Positions 8,836 through 16,751 of a DNA stretch of 64,000 nt are shown in pieces. Under the pieces are notes generated by a model that did no database searches, had not been told where the DNA came from, and worked only from the letters and a program-made list of their open reading frames with translations. Each line of letters starts with the position of its first letter. Positions within the stretch are counted from its first letter, which is position 1. The position numbers and the translations under genes were made by a program. Source of the DNA: Pseudoflavonifractor sp. AF19-9AC (GTDB lineage: Bacteria; Bacillota; Clostridia; Oscillospirales; Oscillospiraceae); assembly GCF_003478995.1 (NCBI RefSeq), contig NZ_QUGI01000001.1:182111-246110 (forward strand), given 5' to 3'.

Positions 8836-9543
8836 ATGAACCAATATTTTGTACGCCTGCAAGCCTGTATTCGCAAGCTGGAAGCCTGCCCAACATCCCT
8901 CTCACGTCCCCACCCTACGCTGGACGTTGGCTTCCATTGGATGCGTTCCCCCTGTGTCTGGGAGGAGAGTTTTTCCACCCACAGTGCCGCCGCCCGGGAT
9001 GCGGAGCAGGCCTTCCTACCCCTGTACCACCAGGCAGAGGAGGCACTTCGACGCTGCCGGGATACGTCTTCGCCGGATGGGTTGTACAGCGAGCTCTGCC
9101 GGACGCTGAACCTCCGTTTGAGGGAAGCGCAGGAGGCTTTGATCCCCATGCGAACCCAACGCACTGCACCGGTGCTGAACCGCATCAGCTTGCTGCTCAC
9201 GCCGGACAAGGTAATGGACGAACTGGAAACCGCCGCTTCCCAGTATGATTCCTTCGTACTGAATTGCGCCTCCCACTACCTCGGCCATACGGAATACGCC
9301 ACCTACGATGCCTCTGAGGGGGAGACTGGCATTACCTGGCTTCTGGGCAAGCTTCTGATCCGCCACGGGTATGACCTGTCTCCCTCCATCTCCGCCCTGG
9401 AGGAGGACTTTGATCGAGCGGTCACGGACTGCCGGCAGGCATTTTGTATTCAGGCCGAACGGGCTATCCGACACCACATTCTGGTGCCGCTGAACCCGTT
9501 ACTGCCCATACTGCATCAACAATTAGACGTACGGAATCCTTGA
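8836..9543 (+). CDS. Hypothetical protein of the amidoligase operon (235 aa)
   Basis: Starts at ATG 8836 with AAGGAG 7 bases upstream; the longer frame reads as shadow of the previous gene. It is mostly helical, with Arg-rich amphipathic segments (RDAEQAFLPLYHQAEEALRRC, LCRTLNLRLREAQEAL) and no membrane span or signal peptide. I do not recognise a domain. It sits 13 bases before the amidoligase gene, on the same strand, so a role in that module is likely but unspecified. Confidence 0.6.
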   Translation: MNQYFVRLQACIRKLEACPTSLSRPHPTLDVGFHWMRSPCVWEESFSTHSAAARDAEQAFLPLYHQAEEALRRCRDTSSPDGLYSELCRTLNLRLREAQEALIPMRTQRTAPVLNRISLLLTPDKVMDELETAASQYDSFVLNCASHYLGHTEYATYDASEGETGITWLLGKLLIRHGYDLSPSISALEEDFDRAVTDCRQAFCIQAERAIRHHILVPLNPLLPILHQQLDVRNP

Positions 9544-9556
9544 GAGGAGAACGACC

Positions 9557-10669
9557 ATGGAACATACCTTTACCTGCCACATCTGCTGCCAGGAGTTCCC
9601 GGACACTCAGCGCCGGGATTTTGACGGACAAGCCCTCTGTCCCCACTGTCTGGAGCTGCTTACCGTCCACTGCCATTCGTGCGGGACACGGCTTTGGACG
9701 GATGACAATGCAGGAAGTGATGAAATTCCCTTATGTCACACCTGCTATGAGAACCACTACACCAATTGCTGCCGGTGCGGCAGCCTGATCCTGGAAAGCG
9801 AAACCTACTATGATGCATCCGATGAATTTGATGAGCATCCCTACTGCTCTGACTGTTTTCACTCCCTTGAGCGGGATGAGCGTATCCATGACTATTACTT
9901 CAAGCCGGACCCCATCTTCTGCGGAGAAGGCCCCAGATACTTCGGTGTGGAGCTTGAACTTGACTGTGGCGGTGAATCTGCCTCCAATGCCAGGGAGCTT
10001 CTGAGTGTTGCCAACCGGGAGGGGCGGCATGCCTACATCAAGCATGACGGCTCCCTGGAGGATGGCCTGGAGATCGTCACCCATCCCATGAGCCTGTCTT
10101 ACCATCTGAACCGCATGCCTTGGGAGGGCTTGTGCCGGAAGGCAGCGTCTCTGGGCTACCTCAGCCACCAGGCTGGAACTTGTGGGCTCCACGTCCATAT
10201 CAGCCGGGCAGCCTTTGGAAAAACGGAGCGGGAGCAGGACGGTCCCATTGCCCGGGTACTCTACTTCTTTGAAAAGCACTGGGAGGAGCTGCTGAAGTTC
10301 AGCCGCCGCACACCCCGCCAGCTGGAACGGTGGGCCGCCCGTTACGGTTACAAGGAGCAGCCCAGGGATATCCTGGAGCACGCCAAGAAGGGCTGCCATG
10401 CCGGACGTTACACCTGTGTGAATTTGACTAACCGGGACACCGTGGAGTTTCGCATGTTCCGGGGCACGCTGAAGGTCAATACCATCTTTGCCACATTGCA
10501 GATGCTGGACCGCATCTGTGATGTGGCTCTTTCTTTATCTGACGAGGAACTGAAGGGCCTGTCCTGGACTACCTTTGTCACCGGCTGCACACAGCCGGAA
10601 CTCATTCAGTATTTAAAGGAGCGGCGGCTCTACATCAATGAGCCTGTGCCGCAAGAGGAGGAGGTCTGA
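9557..10669 (+). CDS. Zinc-ribbon/amidoligase fusion protein
   Basis: 370 residues. Residues 1-110 hold repeated Cys pairs (CHIC, CPHC, CHSC, CHTC, CCRC, CSDC), a LIM-like zinc-binding region. The C-terminal two thirds carry the motifs of the amidoligase family (PF12224, glutamine-synthetase fold): GVELELD, KHDGSLEDGLEIVTHP, CGLHVHISR and VEFRMFRG. Such enzymes join an amine to a carboxylate with ATP; the substrate here is unknown. The next gene encodes a class II glutamine amidotransferase, a pairing described for this family, which could supply ammonia. The operon lies on mobile DNA together with DUF3846 and a resolvase. Confidence 0.85.
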   Translation: MEHTFTCHICCQEFPDTQRRDFDGQALCPHCLELLTVHCHSCGTRLWTDDNAGSDEIPLCHTCYENHYTNCCRCGSLILESETYYDASDEFDEHPYCSDCFHSLERDERIHDYYFKPDPIFCGEGPRYFGVELELDCGGESASNARELLSVANREGRHAYIKHDGSLEDGLEIVTHPMSLSYHLNRMPWEGLCRKAASLGYLSHQAGTCGLHVHISRAAFGKTEREQDGPIARVLYFFEKHWEELLKFSRRTPRQLERWAARYGYKEQPRDILEHAKKGCHAGRYTCVNLTNRDTVEFRMFRGTLKVNTIFATLQMLDRICDVALSLSDEELKGLSWTTFVTGCTQPELIQYLKERRLYINEPVPQEEEV

Positions 10670-10671
10670 AT

Positions 10672-11616
10672 ATGTGCTGCCTGTTTGGTCTTATGGATTA
10701 CAGCGGTACACTCACCGCAAAGCAAAAGGTCGGGGCGCTTCACACCCTGGCCACCGCCGCCGAGGCAAGGGGAACAGACGCCACCGGTATTGCCTACCGG
10801 TCCAGAGGCCGCCTGTATGTCTACAAGCGCCCCTTGCCAGGGCATCGCATGCACTTTCGTCTCCCACAGGATACCCGAGTCATCATGGGGCACACCCGGA
10901 TGACAACCCAGGGCAGCGCAAAAAAGAACTTCAATAATCATCCCTTCCTGGCCAGGGCCCGAGGGCGGGCTTTTGCACTGGCTCACAACGGAATGATCCA
11001 AAATGACCTGGCCCTTCAACGGAAGGAACAGCTGCCCCGTACCAACATCCAAACGGACAGTTATGTGGCCGTCCAGCTGTTGGAGCAGAGTGGGGATATC
11101 TCCAGCCGCACACTGGGTGCCATGGCGGAAAAGTTGGAGGGAACATTCGCTTTTACCGTCCTGGACAGTCAGAATAATTTATATTTTATCCGGGGCAATA
11201 ACCCCCTCTGTATTTATCATTTTCCCGCCCAGGGCCTGTATCTGTACGCCTCGACCCGGGAGATCCTGGACAAGGCCATAGAGCGCATACCCTTCCGTCT
11301 GACTGAAAAGGCGGTAGTGGATCTGACATGCGGCGAAATTTTAAAGATAGATGCCCGGGGCGGCCAGTCCCGCTCCCGTTTTGATGACAGCCGCCTGTGG
11401 TACAGCAACTACATGTCCTACTCCTTCTGCTTTGATACCAGTCGGAGCAGTGGGAAACGCCTTCTGAATCCGGAGCGAGCCAGTACCAGCCACACCCGGG
11501 CGCTCAAGTCCATGGCCGGAGCCTTTGGTTACGCCCCCTGGGAGATCGACCGGCTGCTCCAGGAGGGCTTTACGGAGGAGGAGATCGAGGACTACCTCTA
11601 CTGTGGGGAGCTATAA
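10672..11616 (+). CDS. Class II glutamine amidotransferase
   Basis: 314 residues. It begins Met-Cys-Cys-Leu-Phe-Gly, the N-terminal nucleophile Cys2 of Ntn amidotransferases, exposed after Met removal. Typical later motifs are RGTDATGIAY, VIMGHTRMTTQG, ALAHNGMI and TDSYVA. It should hydrolyse glutamine and hand ammonia to a partner, probably the amidoligase two bases upstream. The C-terminal 60 residues (after about 245) do not match a synthase domain and could dock the partner. GAGGAGG precedes the start. An inverted repeat follows the stop. Confidence 0.85.
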   Translation: MCCLFGLMDYSGTLTAKQKVGALHTLATAAEARGTDATGIAYRSRGRLYVYKRPLPGHRMHFRLPQDTRVIMGHTRMTTQGSAKKNFNNHPFLARARGRAFALAHNGMIQNDLALQRKEQLPRTNIQTDSYVAVQLLEQSGDISSRTLGAMAEKLEGTFAFTVLDSQNNLYFIRGNNPLCIYHFPAQGLYLYASTREILDKAIERIPFRLTEKAVVDLTCGEILKIDARGGQSRSRFDDSRLWYSNYMSYSFCFDTSRSSGKRLLNPERASTSHTRALKSMAGAFGYAPWEIDRLLQEGFTEEEIEDYLYCGEL

Positions 11617-11622
11617 TAAAAA

Positions 11623-11654
11623 CCGTTTCACTGGGGTATAGCCAAATGAAACGG
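11623..11654. repeat. Inverted repeat after the amidotransferase gene
   Basis: CCGTTTCA (11623-11630) and TGAAACGG (11647-11654) form an 8-bp stem with a 16-base loop. The plus strand is followed by A rather than T, so it is a poor terminator for the operon. It may be part of a resolvase site. Confidence 0.4.
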
Positions 11655-11665
11655 AAAAAAACAGG

Positions 11666-11725
11666 CCCAATAGGGTCGGTTTCGAAGTTTTGAGACGTGC
11701 CAGGAAACGGACCGACCCTATTGGG
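11666..11725. repeat. 15-bp perfect inverted repeat upstream of the resolvase gene
   Basis: CCCAATAGGGTCGGT (11666-11680) and its exact complement (11711-11725) flank 30 bases and end 10 bases before the ribosome site of the resolvase. It may be a recombination or operator site for that protein, or a hairpin controlling its translation. Confidence 0.65.
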
Positions 11726-11741
11726 ACGGGGGAGGATGAAT

Positions 11742-12311
11742 ATGAGAATTGGATATATCCGAGTGAGCACACAGGAGCAGAACATCGCCCGTCAGGAGAT
11801 GCTGATGGAGGCATTGGGGGTGGACGAGGTCTATATTGACCGGATGAGCGGAAAGAACACGGACCGGCCGGAGCTGAAACGGATGATGGAGTATGTGCGC
11901 CGGGGGGATATCGTGGTGGTTGAGTCTATCAGCCGCTTTGCCCGCAACACCCGGGACCTGCTGGAACTCATCGAACAGATGGAGAAGAAAGAGGTGGTTT
12001 TCCTTTCCCAAAAGGAGGCCATTGATACCAGTACGCCCACCGGTAAGTTTATGCTCACGGTGTTTGGGGCTGTAGCGCAGCTGGAGCGGGAATATATCCT
12101 TCAGCGTCAGAGGGAGGGAATAGAAATTGCTAAGCGTCAGGGGAAGTACATAGGTCGGAAAGCAATTGACCACCCTGACTTCGTCCGGGTGGTCTCTCTG
12201 TGGCGAAGCGGGGAAATCACGGCAGTGCAGGCTATGAAACGGCTTCACATGAGCAAATCCACTTTTTACCGTCGTGTTAGGTATGACACTTCCCCAAAGC
12301 AGGCATACTGA
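11742..12311 (+). CDS. Serine recombinase (resolvase/invertase)
   Basis: 189 residues from ATG 11742, placed 6 bases after GGAGG. The N-terminal domain has the catalytic signature IGYIRVSTQEQN with the nucleophilic Ser, then ESISRFARNTRDLLELI and FGAVAQLEREYILQRQREGI. A C-terminal Hin-type HTH (SGEITAVQAMKRLHMSKSTFYRRV) follows. This size fits a Tn3-type resolvase or DNA invertase rather than a large serine integrase. It ends the amidoligase module, followed by a 42-residue gene. Confidence 0.9.
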   Translation: MRIGYIRVSTQEQNIARQEMLMEALGVDEVYIDRMSGKNTDRPELKRMMEYVRRGDIVVVESISRFARNTRDLLELIEQMEKKEVVFLSQKEAIDTSTPTGKFMLTVFGAVAQLEREYILQRQREGIEIAKRQGKYIGRKAIDHPDFVRVVSLWRSGEITAVQAMKRLHMSKSTFYRRVRYDTSPKQAY

Positions 12312-12331
12312 ACACCAAAGGAGGCCTGCGT

Positions 12332-12460
12332 ATGAAAAAACCGAGCCGGGAGGCTTTGGCCAGAAGAATTTGGTTGAATTACTTTAACGAGGTGCTCCGG
12401 GTACAGAAACTGATTGATTGGGATACCTATCAAAAAATGAGGTTGACCATACGGCAATAA
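12332..12460 (+). CDS. Small protein after the resolvase (42 aa)
   Basis: ATG 12332 follows AAAGGAGG. The product is basic (MKKPSREALARR and onward, ending MRLTIRQ) and resembles the short accessory proteins often found downstream of resolvases in clostridial elements. No function is known to me. Confidence 0.55.
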   Translation: MKKPSREALARRIWLNYFNEVLRVQKLIDWDTYQKMRLTIRQ

Positions 12461-12482
12461 AAATGTGGTTGGCATGCACAGC

Positions 12483-12526
12483 GTTCAAGAGCTGGGAAAC
12501 GGCAGATAGTTTCCCAGCTCTTGAAC
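12483..12526. terminator. Perfect 18-bp hairpin
   Basis: Arms 12483-12500 and 12509-12526 pair completely around an 8-base loop. No T tract follows, so termination is possible but not certain; it would serve the resolvase operon. Confidence 0.5.
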
Positions 12527-12625
12527 GATTCAGTTTCCTAACATATTTAAAAGATTCAACTTAGCATTTATTTTTTCCAATACATATGAAAAATTGCCTC
12601 AAGCAAAACAATTGGGCAAAGATGT

Positions 12626-12740
12626 CTCGAAATCATCACTCACGAAGGCACGGTGGAAAACCGCAAATCCTTGTGCCGCAAGGGATTGCAGGATTTAGAA
12701 AAAGTGCAAAAAACGCAAAACGCTAACAGAATGCTAACAG
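12626..12740. repeat. Element-end repeat, copy A
   Basis: Shares with 24378-24492 the segments CTCGAAATC, a GAAGG..C..TG.AAAACCGCAAA block, CAAGGGATT.CAGG and AACGCTAACAG.ATG. CTCGAAATC and AACGCTAACA are exactly 93 bases apart in both copies. Both copies lie just left of tRNA-Ser sequence. It is probably an integrase arm region or an old element end. Confidence 0.6.
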
Positions 12741-12797
12741 TTTTCCCGAAAAGTGAATAAAGTAGGTTGTAAATCGGGCGACCGATTTTCAATAAAT

Positions 12798-12889
12798 GGA
12801 GGTGTACCCAAGTGGTTGAAGGGTCCGGATTCGAAATCCGGTAGGTCGGCTTCGCCGGCGCAAGAGTTCGAATCTCTTCACCTCCGCCA
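12798..12889 (+). tRNA. tRNA-Ser (anticodon CGA)
   Basis: Acceptor stem GGAGGTG pairs with CACCTCC. The anticodon stem CCGGA/TCCGG encloses TTCGAAA, giving anticodon CGA. A long variable arm (GGTCGGCTTCGCCGGC) marks class II, and the T arm is AAGAG-TTCGAAT-CTCTT. The CCA end is encoded. It borders mobile DNA on both sides and is the likely integration target. Confidence 0.95.
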
Positions 12890-12894
12890 AATAA

Positions 12895-12945
12895 GAAGCT
12901 ACATTTTAGCCTTGCAAATGAGGTTGAAATGTAGTTTCTTTTTTT
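12895..12945 (+). terminator. Terminator after tRNA-Ser
   Basis: A 12-bp stem (12895-12906 with 12927-12938, one G-U pair) ends in seven T, 5 bases after the tRNA CCA end. Confidence 0.85.
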
Positions 12946-13016
12946 GTAAAATTTTTGTAGAAAGAATTTCTCAATTATTCACATTCAGAGAACATAAGTT
13001 GCAAGGTGAGTCTCCC

Positions 13017-13853
13017 ATGAATAAAAGAATTTCAGAAAGAAATAAATGCATTAAAGAAATTGATAACATTACCATAAGGGCTGGACGATGGAAAATACAA
13101 CTTTCCATTTCCGATATCATCCAGATAACTGTGGTGATTATTTCCCTGTGTTCTTTTATTGGTGTTATATGTACACTTAGAGAAATGCAGAAAGATCGAG
13201 ACGCGGCATATAGGCCAACTATCCTTATGAATCCGGAAGAGTATCAGATATCTTGGAATAGTAGCAAGGAAGAAGAATGGCTCTCTTCTCTACCCGACGA
13301 ACCACATAACACATATGAAATTAATGAGGATGGAAGTGTTAGCGGAACTGGCAGCATTCCAATGAATATATTTCCGGAAAATGAGTTGGAAGGCTTTACT
13401 GTTGTAAATGTGGGCGTTGGAGTATCAAAAGATATACACTTTAAGTGGGATGATAGTAATATAGAGAACTTATCGGAATATCTTTCAAAATGCGATCCAA
13501 CAAAATCGGAATTCTGTACATCTGGCAAAAGTGTTGCCTTTTCATTTGAAGATCGTGTTGTTATTACGGATATAGATCGCGATACAAAATTGATGTATAT
13601 GCTTGCTGATGCGTCGGAAACATATACAATTCCACTGCCCATGGCATATTCAATTTTGATTCATGAGATAATGAAAACTAATATGTTGGAAGAATTGCCG
13701 TACATCATTTTATCTGCTGAGTATACAGATATTCAGGGGAAAGCCATAAAGGACTACTTCTATGTAACCATACAAAGAACATTTTACCAAACAAATGCAG
13801 ATGGTTCTGGTTCTGCAACATATCAGTTGAATCCAACAGCACTTTCAAACTAA
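13017..13853 (+). CDS. Membrane-anchored hypothetical protein, AT-rich cargo
   Basis: 278 residues from ATG 13017 with AAGGTGAG upstream; any longer frame would run through the tRNA. One membrane span lies at about residues 32-55 (IIQITVVIISLCSFIGVICTL), then a mostly polar C-terminal domain. The codons are far more AT-rich than in the neighbouring integrase gene, a sign of separate acquisition. The domain is not recognised. By position, just inside the element end, it is cargo. Confidence 0.65.
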   Translation: MNKRISERNKCIKEIDNITIRAGRWKIQLSISDIIQITVVIISLCSFIGVICTLREMQKDRDAAYRPTILMNPEEYQISWNSSKEEEWLSSLPDEPHNTYEINEDGSVSGTGSIPMNIFPENELEGFTVVNVGVGVSKDIHFKWDDSNIENLSEYLSKCDPTKSEFCTSGKSVAFSFEDRVVITDIDRDTKLMYMLADASETYTIPLPMAYSILIHEIMKTNMLEELPYIILSAEYTDIQGKAIKDYFYVTIQRTFYQTNADGSGSATYQLNPTALSN

Positions 13854-13894
13854 ATAATAAAATAGGATATAAGACAAAAGTAGTATTTAACTTG

Positions 13895-14497
13895 TTAAAA
13901 TATAGACAGCGGCATGGAGTCTGGCTCCATGCCGCTGTTTTGTTCTTCTGCCTGAAACTCCTTCATCCATTCCTTGTGCTGCTGGGAGGGTGCGGCAATA
14001 GCCTGCCCCTTAGCGGATGCCAGCCAGCAGGCCAGGGATTCCTTAGAGTACAGCAAATCGTTCCGATACTTCACCCCCTGAATCTGTCCCAGGTTCCACC
14101 AGCGGTTGAGAGCATTCACACTGTACCCACACAGTTCTGACGCCTGTCGGGTTGTCAGCATATCGGGCCAATCCTCCCAGCACTCCAGCAGGTAGGCGCA
14201 AAGCTCGGCCTCATCCAGCACGGCGCTGGTTGGACGGACTGGTCGTGAAGTGTCACTGGAGAAAATCCCCTGTGGAATGACATCATCCAGCAGTCCCGCA
14301 TCCCGCTGCTCCAGAAAGCAAATCACATCCTCCAGACGGATAGAAAAACGCCGTGTTTGCCTGCCGGAGTCCTGACAGGGAATTACACCATGTTCCAACA
14401 GCCAGCGAGCTTTCCGTTTGCTGATGTGGCAGATCCGATAGAGTTGATCCATGGAGATTGTTTCTGGGTATTCTCTCTGAAGATAACTGTAGTCCAT
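13895..14497 (-). CDS. DNA-binding protein with two helix-turn-helix units
   Basis: 200 residues. ISMDQLYRICHISKRKARWLLEHGVIP near the N-terminus and LTTRQASELCGYSVNALNRWWNLGQI around residue 125 both look like MerR/HTH_17-type helices. It lies 9 bases downstream of the integrase gene on the same strand, so it is probably a recombination directionality or regulatory factor of the element. The start has little ribosome-site support beyond GAGGTGA. Confidence 0.65.
   Translation of the reverse strand: MDYSYLQREYPETISMDQLYRICHISKRKARWLLEHGVIPCQDSGRQTRRFSIRLEDVICFLEQRDAGLLDDVIPQGIFSSDTSRPVRPTSAVLDEAELCAYLLECWEDWPDMLTTRQASELCGYSVNALNRWWNLGQIQGVKYRNDLLYSKESLACWLASAKGQAIAAPSQQHKEWMKEFQAEEQNSGMEPDSMPLSIF
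13906..13938. terminator. Terminator between convergent genes
   Basis: A perfect 14-bp stem (13906-13919 with 13925-13938), 5-base loop, then TTTGTT on the plus strand. It ends the AT-rich gene and overlaps the last codons of the opposite HTH gene. Confidence 0.7.
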
Positions 14498-14506
14498 CCC
14501 GTCACC

Positions 14507-15745
14507 TCACATAGATAGGCCCATACCAAAGCCATCTTCTTCCTGCTCCTCTGCCGGTTTCTCCTCCGCAAAGGCTGCGGTAATGGCGTCGGCCGATTCC
14601 AACTTGGAGTTGAAATCCAGATGGGAGTAGATGTCAGCGGTGGTGGCAAAGGTAGAGTGCCCCAGCCACTCTTGGATCTGCTTCATGGGAATGCCCTGAC
14701 TGAGCAGCAGACTGGCGCAGCTATGGCGTAGGTCATGGAAACGGATGTGCCGCAGGCCATGCTGCTTCAGCAGGAGTTTGAAATGGTCGGTGATGTAATT
14801 GGGCCGGAACAGCTTGCCCATCTCGTCGGTGCACACATAGTCCAGGTAGTCGGTACAATAGGACTTCTTAAAGAGTTTCCGGTACCTCTGCTGCCGGGCA
14901 CGCTGCTCCTCCAAAAGAACTCGTACCGGCGGGATCAGAGGCAGGGTTCGAAAACTGGACTTAGTTTTCAGCTTGTCCTCGGTGTAGAGCCGGACCTTAC
15001 CGTCCACGATGCCCTCGGTGACCTTGTGGTTGATGGACAAGGTGCCCTTCTGAAAGTCGATGGCGCTCCAGCGGATACCCAGCACCTCGCTGCGCCGCAG
15101 ACCATAGTAGGCTGCCAACTGGATTACCACCGAGATGGGATCATCCTTGGTGGCATCAAACAGGGCAGCCAATTCCTCCTTGGAGTAGAACGCCGCCAGA
15201 TATTTTCCCTTCTTGGGCCGGTCCACCCGGTCGGCCACATTTTCGTTTACCATCCCGTTCTTCACCGCATACTGCAGCGCCTTGCGCACCACAGCATGGT
15301 AGTGGATCACGGTGTTGGCGTTGCAGCCGTCCTTGAAGATGGACTGGTGCAGCTCCCGGATGTGCTTGGGCTCCAGTTCCTCCAGTCGCAGTCCACGCTC
15401 CCGGAAGAACGCGTCCAGCCGGGCGTCGATGAGGTCCTTGTAACTCTGATAGGTGGTGCGCTCGATGGTGGGAGCCGTGATCTTCAGCCACTCCCACAGG
15501 AAGTCCGCAAACAGTGGGGACTCCTCCTGTGGAGTTTCCGGTTCCATGATCCCGGCACTGTACTCCTTCTTCAATTCCTCCAGGCGGGCCTGGGCCTTGC
15601 GCTTGTTGCCCTTCACCGGAATGCCCAGGGCAACGGACTTTTGCCTGCGTTTTCCATTTTTGTCATACAGGTTCAAAACAGCGGTGTAACGGCCGTTTCG
15701 TTCGAAGAGACTTCCGGTAACTTCTCGATTGCTCATAGGAACCAT
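14507..15745 (-). CDS. Tyrosine recombinase/integrase of the mobilizable element
   Basis: 412 residues; GGAGG lies 5 bases before ATG 15745. An N-terminal AP2-like arm-binding region is followed by a SAM-like core-binding domain (about 70-180) and the catalytic domain. Catalytic residues are visible in YYGLRRSEVLGIRW (Arg), the KTKSSFRTLPL strand (Lys), HDLRHSCASLLL (His and Arg), WLGHST (His) and ADIYSHLD (Tyr). It should insert and excise the element, probably at tRNA-Ser. Order and strand with the excisionase gene upstream are typical. Confidence 0.93.
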   Translation of the reverse strand: MVPMSNREVTGSLFERNGRYTAVLNLYDKNGKRRQKSVALGIPVKGNKRKAQARLEELKKEYSAGIMEPETPQEESPLFADFLWEWLKITAPTIERTTYQSYKDLIDARLDAFFRERGLRLEELEPKHIRELHQSIFKDGCNANTVIHYHAVVRKALQYAVKNGMVNENVADRVDRPKKGKYLAAFYSKEELAALFDATKDDPISVVIQLAAYYGLRRSEVLGIRWSAIDFQKGTLSINHKVTEGIVDGKVRLYTEDKLKTKSSFRTLPLIPPVRVLLEEQRARQQRYRKLFKKSYCTDYLDYVCTDEMGKLFRPNYITDHFKLLLKQHGLRHIRFHDLRHSCASLLLSQGIPMKQIQEWLGHSTFATTADIYSHLDFNSKLESADAITAAFAEEKPAEEQEEDGFGMGLSM

Positions 15746-15765
15746 CCATTCCTCCTCTCAAATCA

Positions 15766-15811
15766 ACAGCGTCCATTCAAGGTCTTGTGATGTTACCTTG
15801 AGCGGACGCTG
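15766..15811. repeat. Inverted repeat between excisionase and integrase genes
   Basis: AACAGCGTCC and GGACGCTGTT form an outer 10-bp stem, with an inner near-repeat of TTCAAGGT/ACCTTGAG. No T tract. It could attenuate read-through into the integrase gene or bind the recombinase. Confidence 0.5.
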
Positions 15812-15814
15812 TTT

Positions 15815-16051
15815 TCAAGTCTTTTCTGCCTGATCTACTGCGCAGAGATAGTCAATGACCGCGATCTTGGGTATACGGTACAGCCGTCCCATGCGGACAC
15901 TCTGGATCTCTCCCCTGCGCAGCAGTCCGTAGACCATCCGTCTGCCGATCCCCAGCATCTCCTGTACCTGGGCCGGGGTCAGGGCATCTGGATAATGTCG
16001 GAACATGGCCCGGTAACGGGTCGCTCCTTTTTCTTCTCTGGTCATGGTCAC
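15815..16051 (-). CDS. Excisionase-like HTH protein
   Basis: 78 residues. LTPAQVQEMLGIGRRMVYGLLRRGEIQSVRMGRLYRIPKIAVIDYL is a typical HTH_17 (MerR-like excisionase) fold. It lies upstream of the integrase gene on the same strand. It should bend DNA at the element end and bias recombination to excision. Confidence 0.85.
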   Translation of the reverse strand: MTMTREEKGATRYRAMFRHYPDALTPAQVQEMLGIGRRMVYGLLRRGEIQSVRMGRLYRIPKIAVIDYLCAVDQAEKT

Positions 16052-16157
16052 ACCCCCTTGACTTTATTTTGTAATTGATTATAATAATTACATAAATTAC
16101 ACCGCCTATTATATAGACGGTGAGACGGTCAAAAACGGAACCAGGGAGGTGAGAAAC

Positions 16158-16652
16158 TTGAAGAAGACCATGTGGGACCTGAAGGAAGAGCGGTTGGAGC
16201 AGCGATTACAGGCGTTGGCCCAGCAGGAAGATTGGGCCGGAGTGGTGCAGGCACTGGATGACTACGACAAAAACAATGACCGCAGGCACGAGGATCGCAG
16301 GGATGATTTTGATCTATCCTGTTTGAACGGAGGAATCAGTGCAGATGGCCGCTATCAGATTCCCGAAAGTCTGAAGCTGTATGAAGAGGATGACTGGCTG
16401 GACATCATCTTTTCACAGGAGGCGGGGGATCTGCCCAATCTGGTGGCGGAGTACCCCGTCAGCGGGGCCATGCGGGAGCTGACGCCCCAGCAGCAGGAGA
16501 TTTTGAGGTTGAATATCGTCTTTGGCATCCCAACCAAGAATATTGCCAAACAGATGGGGTGTACCACCCGGAACATCACCAAGCAGCGGCAGAAGGCGCT
16601 GGAGAAGATCCGCTTTCTGGTCACCGGCCAGCGGAAACCAGAAGATATCTGA
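16158..16652 (+). CDS. Sigma-70 region 4-like protein
   Basis: About 164 residues. I choose TTG 16158 because GGGAGG lies 8 bases upstream; a GTG at 16149 overlaps that site. The C-terminal part, LTPQQQEILRLNIVFGIPTKNIAKQMGCTTRNITKQRQKALEKIR, is a sigma region 4 HTH. No region 2 is evident, so it may be a transcription activator rather than a full sigma factor. It is divergent from the excisionase gene and probably controls element genes. Confidence 0.75.
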   Translation: MKKTMWDLKEERLEQRLQALAQQEDWAGVVQALDDYDKNNDRRHEDRRDDFDLSCLNGGISADGRYQIPESLKLYEEDDWLDIIFSQEAGDLPNLVAEYPVSGAMRELTPQQQEILRLNIVFGIPTKNIAKQMGCTTRNITKQRQKALEKIRFLVTGQRKPEDI

Positions 16653-16751
16653 TCGTACTTACACCTTAACAAAAAGAAAACGGGGTGCTTGCTTGCACCC
16701 CAAAACGAAAGATGATATATTGATTACAAGTATTACAACGGAGGAAGTGCT

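Larger units (their letters stand above)
12461..12797. other. Gene-free stretch: long hairpin and attachment-arm copy A
   Basis: AT-rich DNA without a coding frame. It contains a perfect 18-bp hairpin at 12483-12526 and, from 12626 to 12740, a sequence repeated in diverged form at 24378-24492. The tRNA-Ser gene follows directly. Confidence 0.6.

Noticed and set aside
12753..13016. N-terminal extension of the membrane protein through the tRNA gene
   Set aside because: The tRNA-Ser is complete with CCA and a terminator; ATG 13017 is the sensible start.
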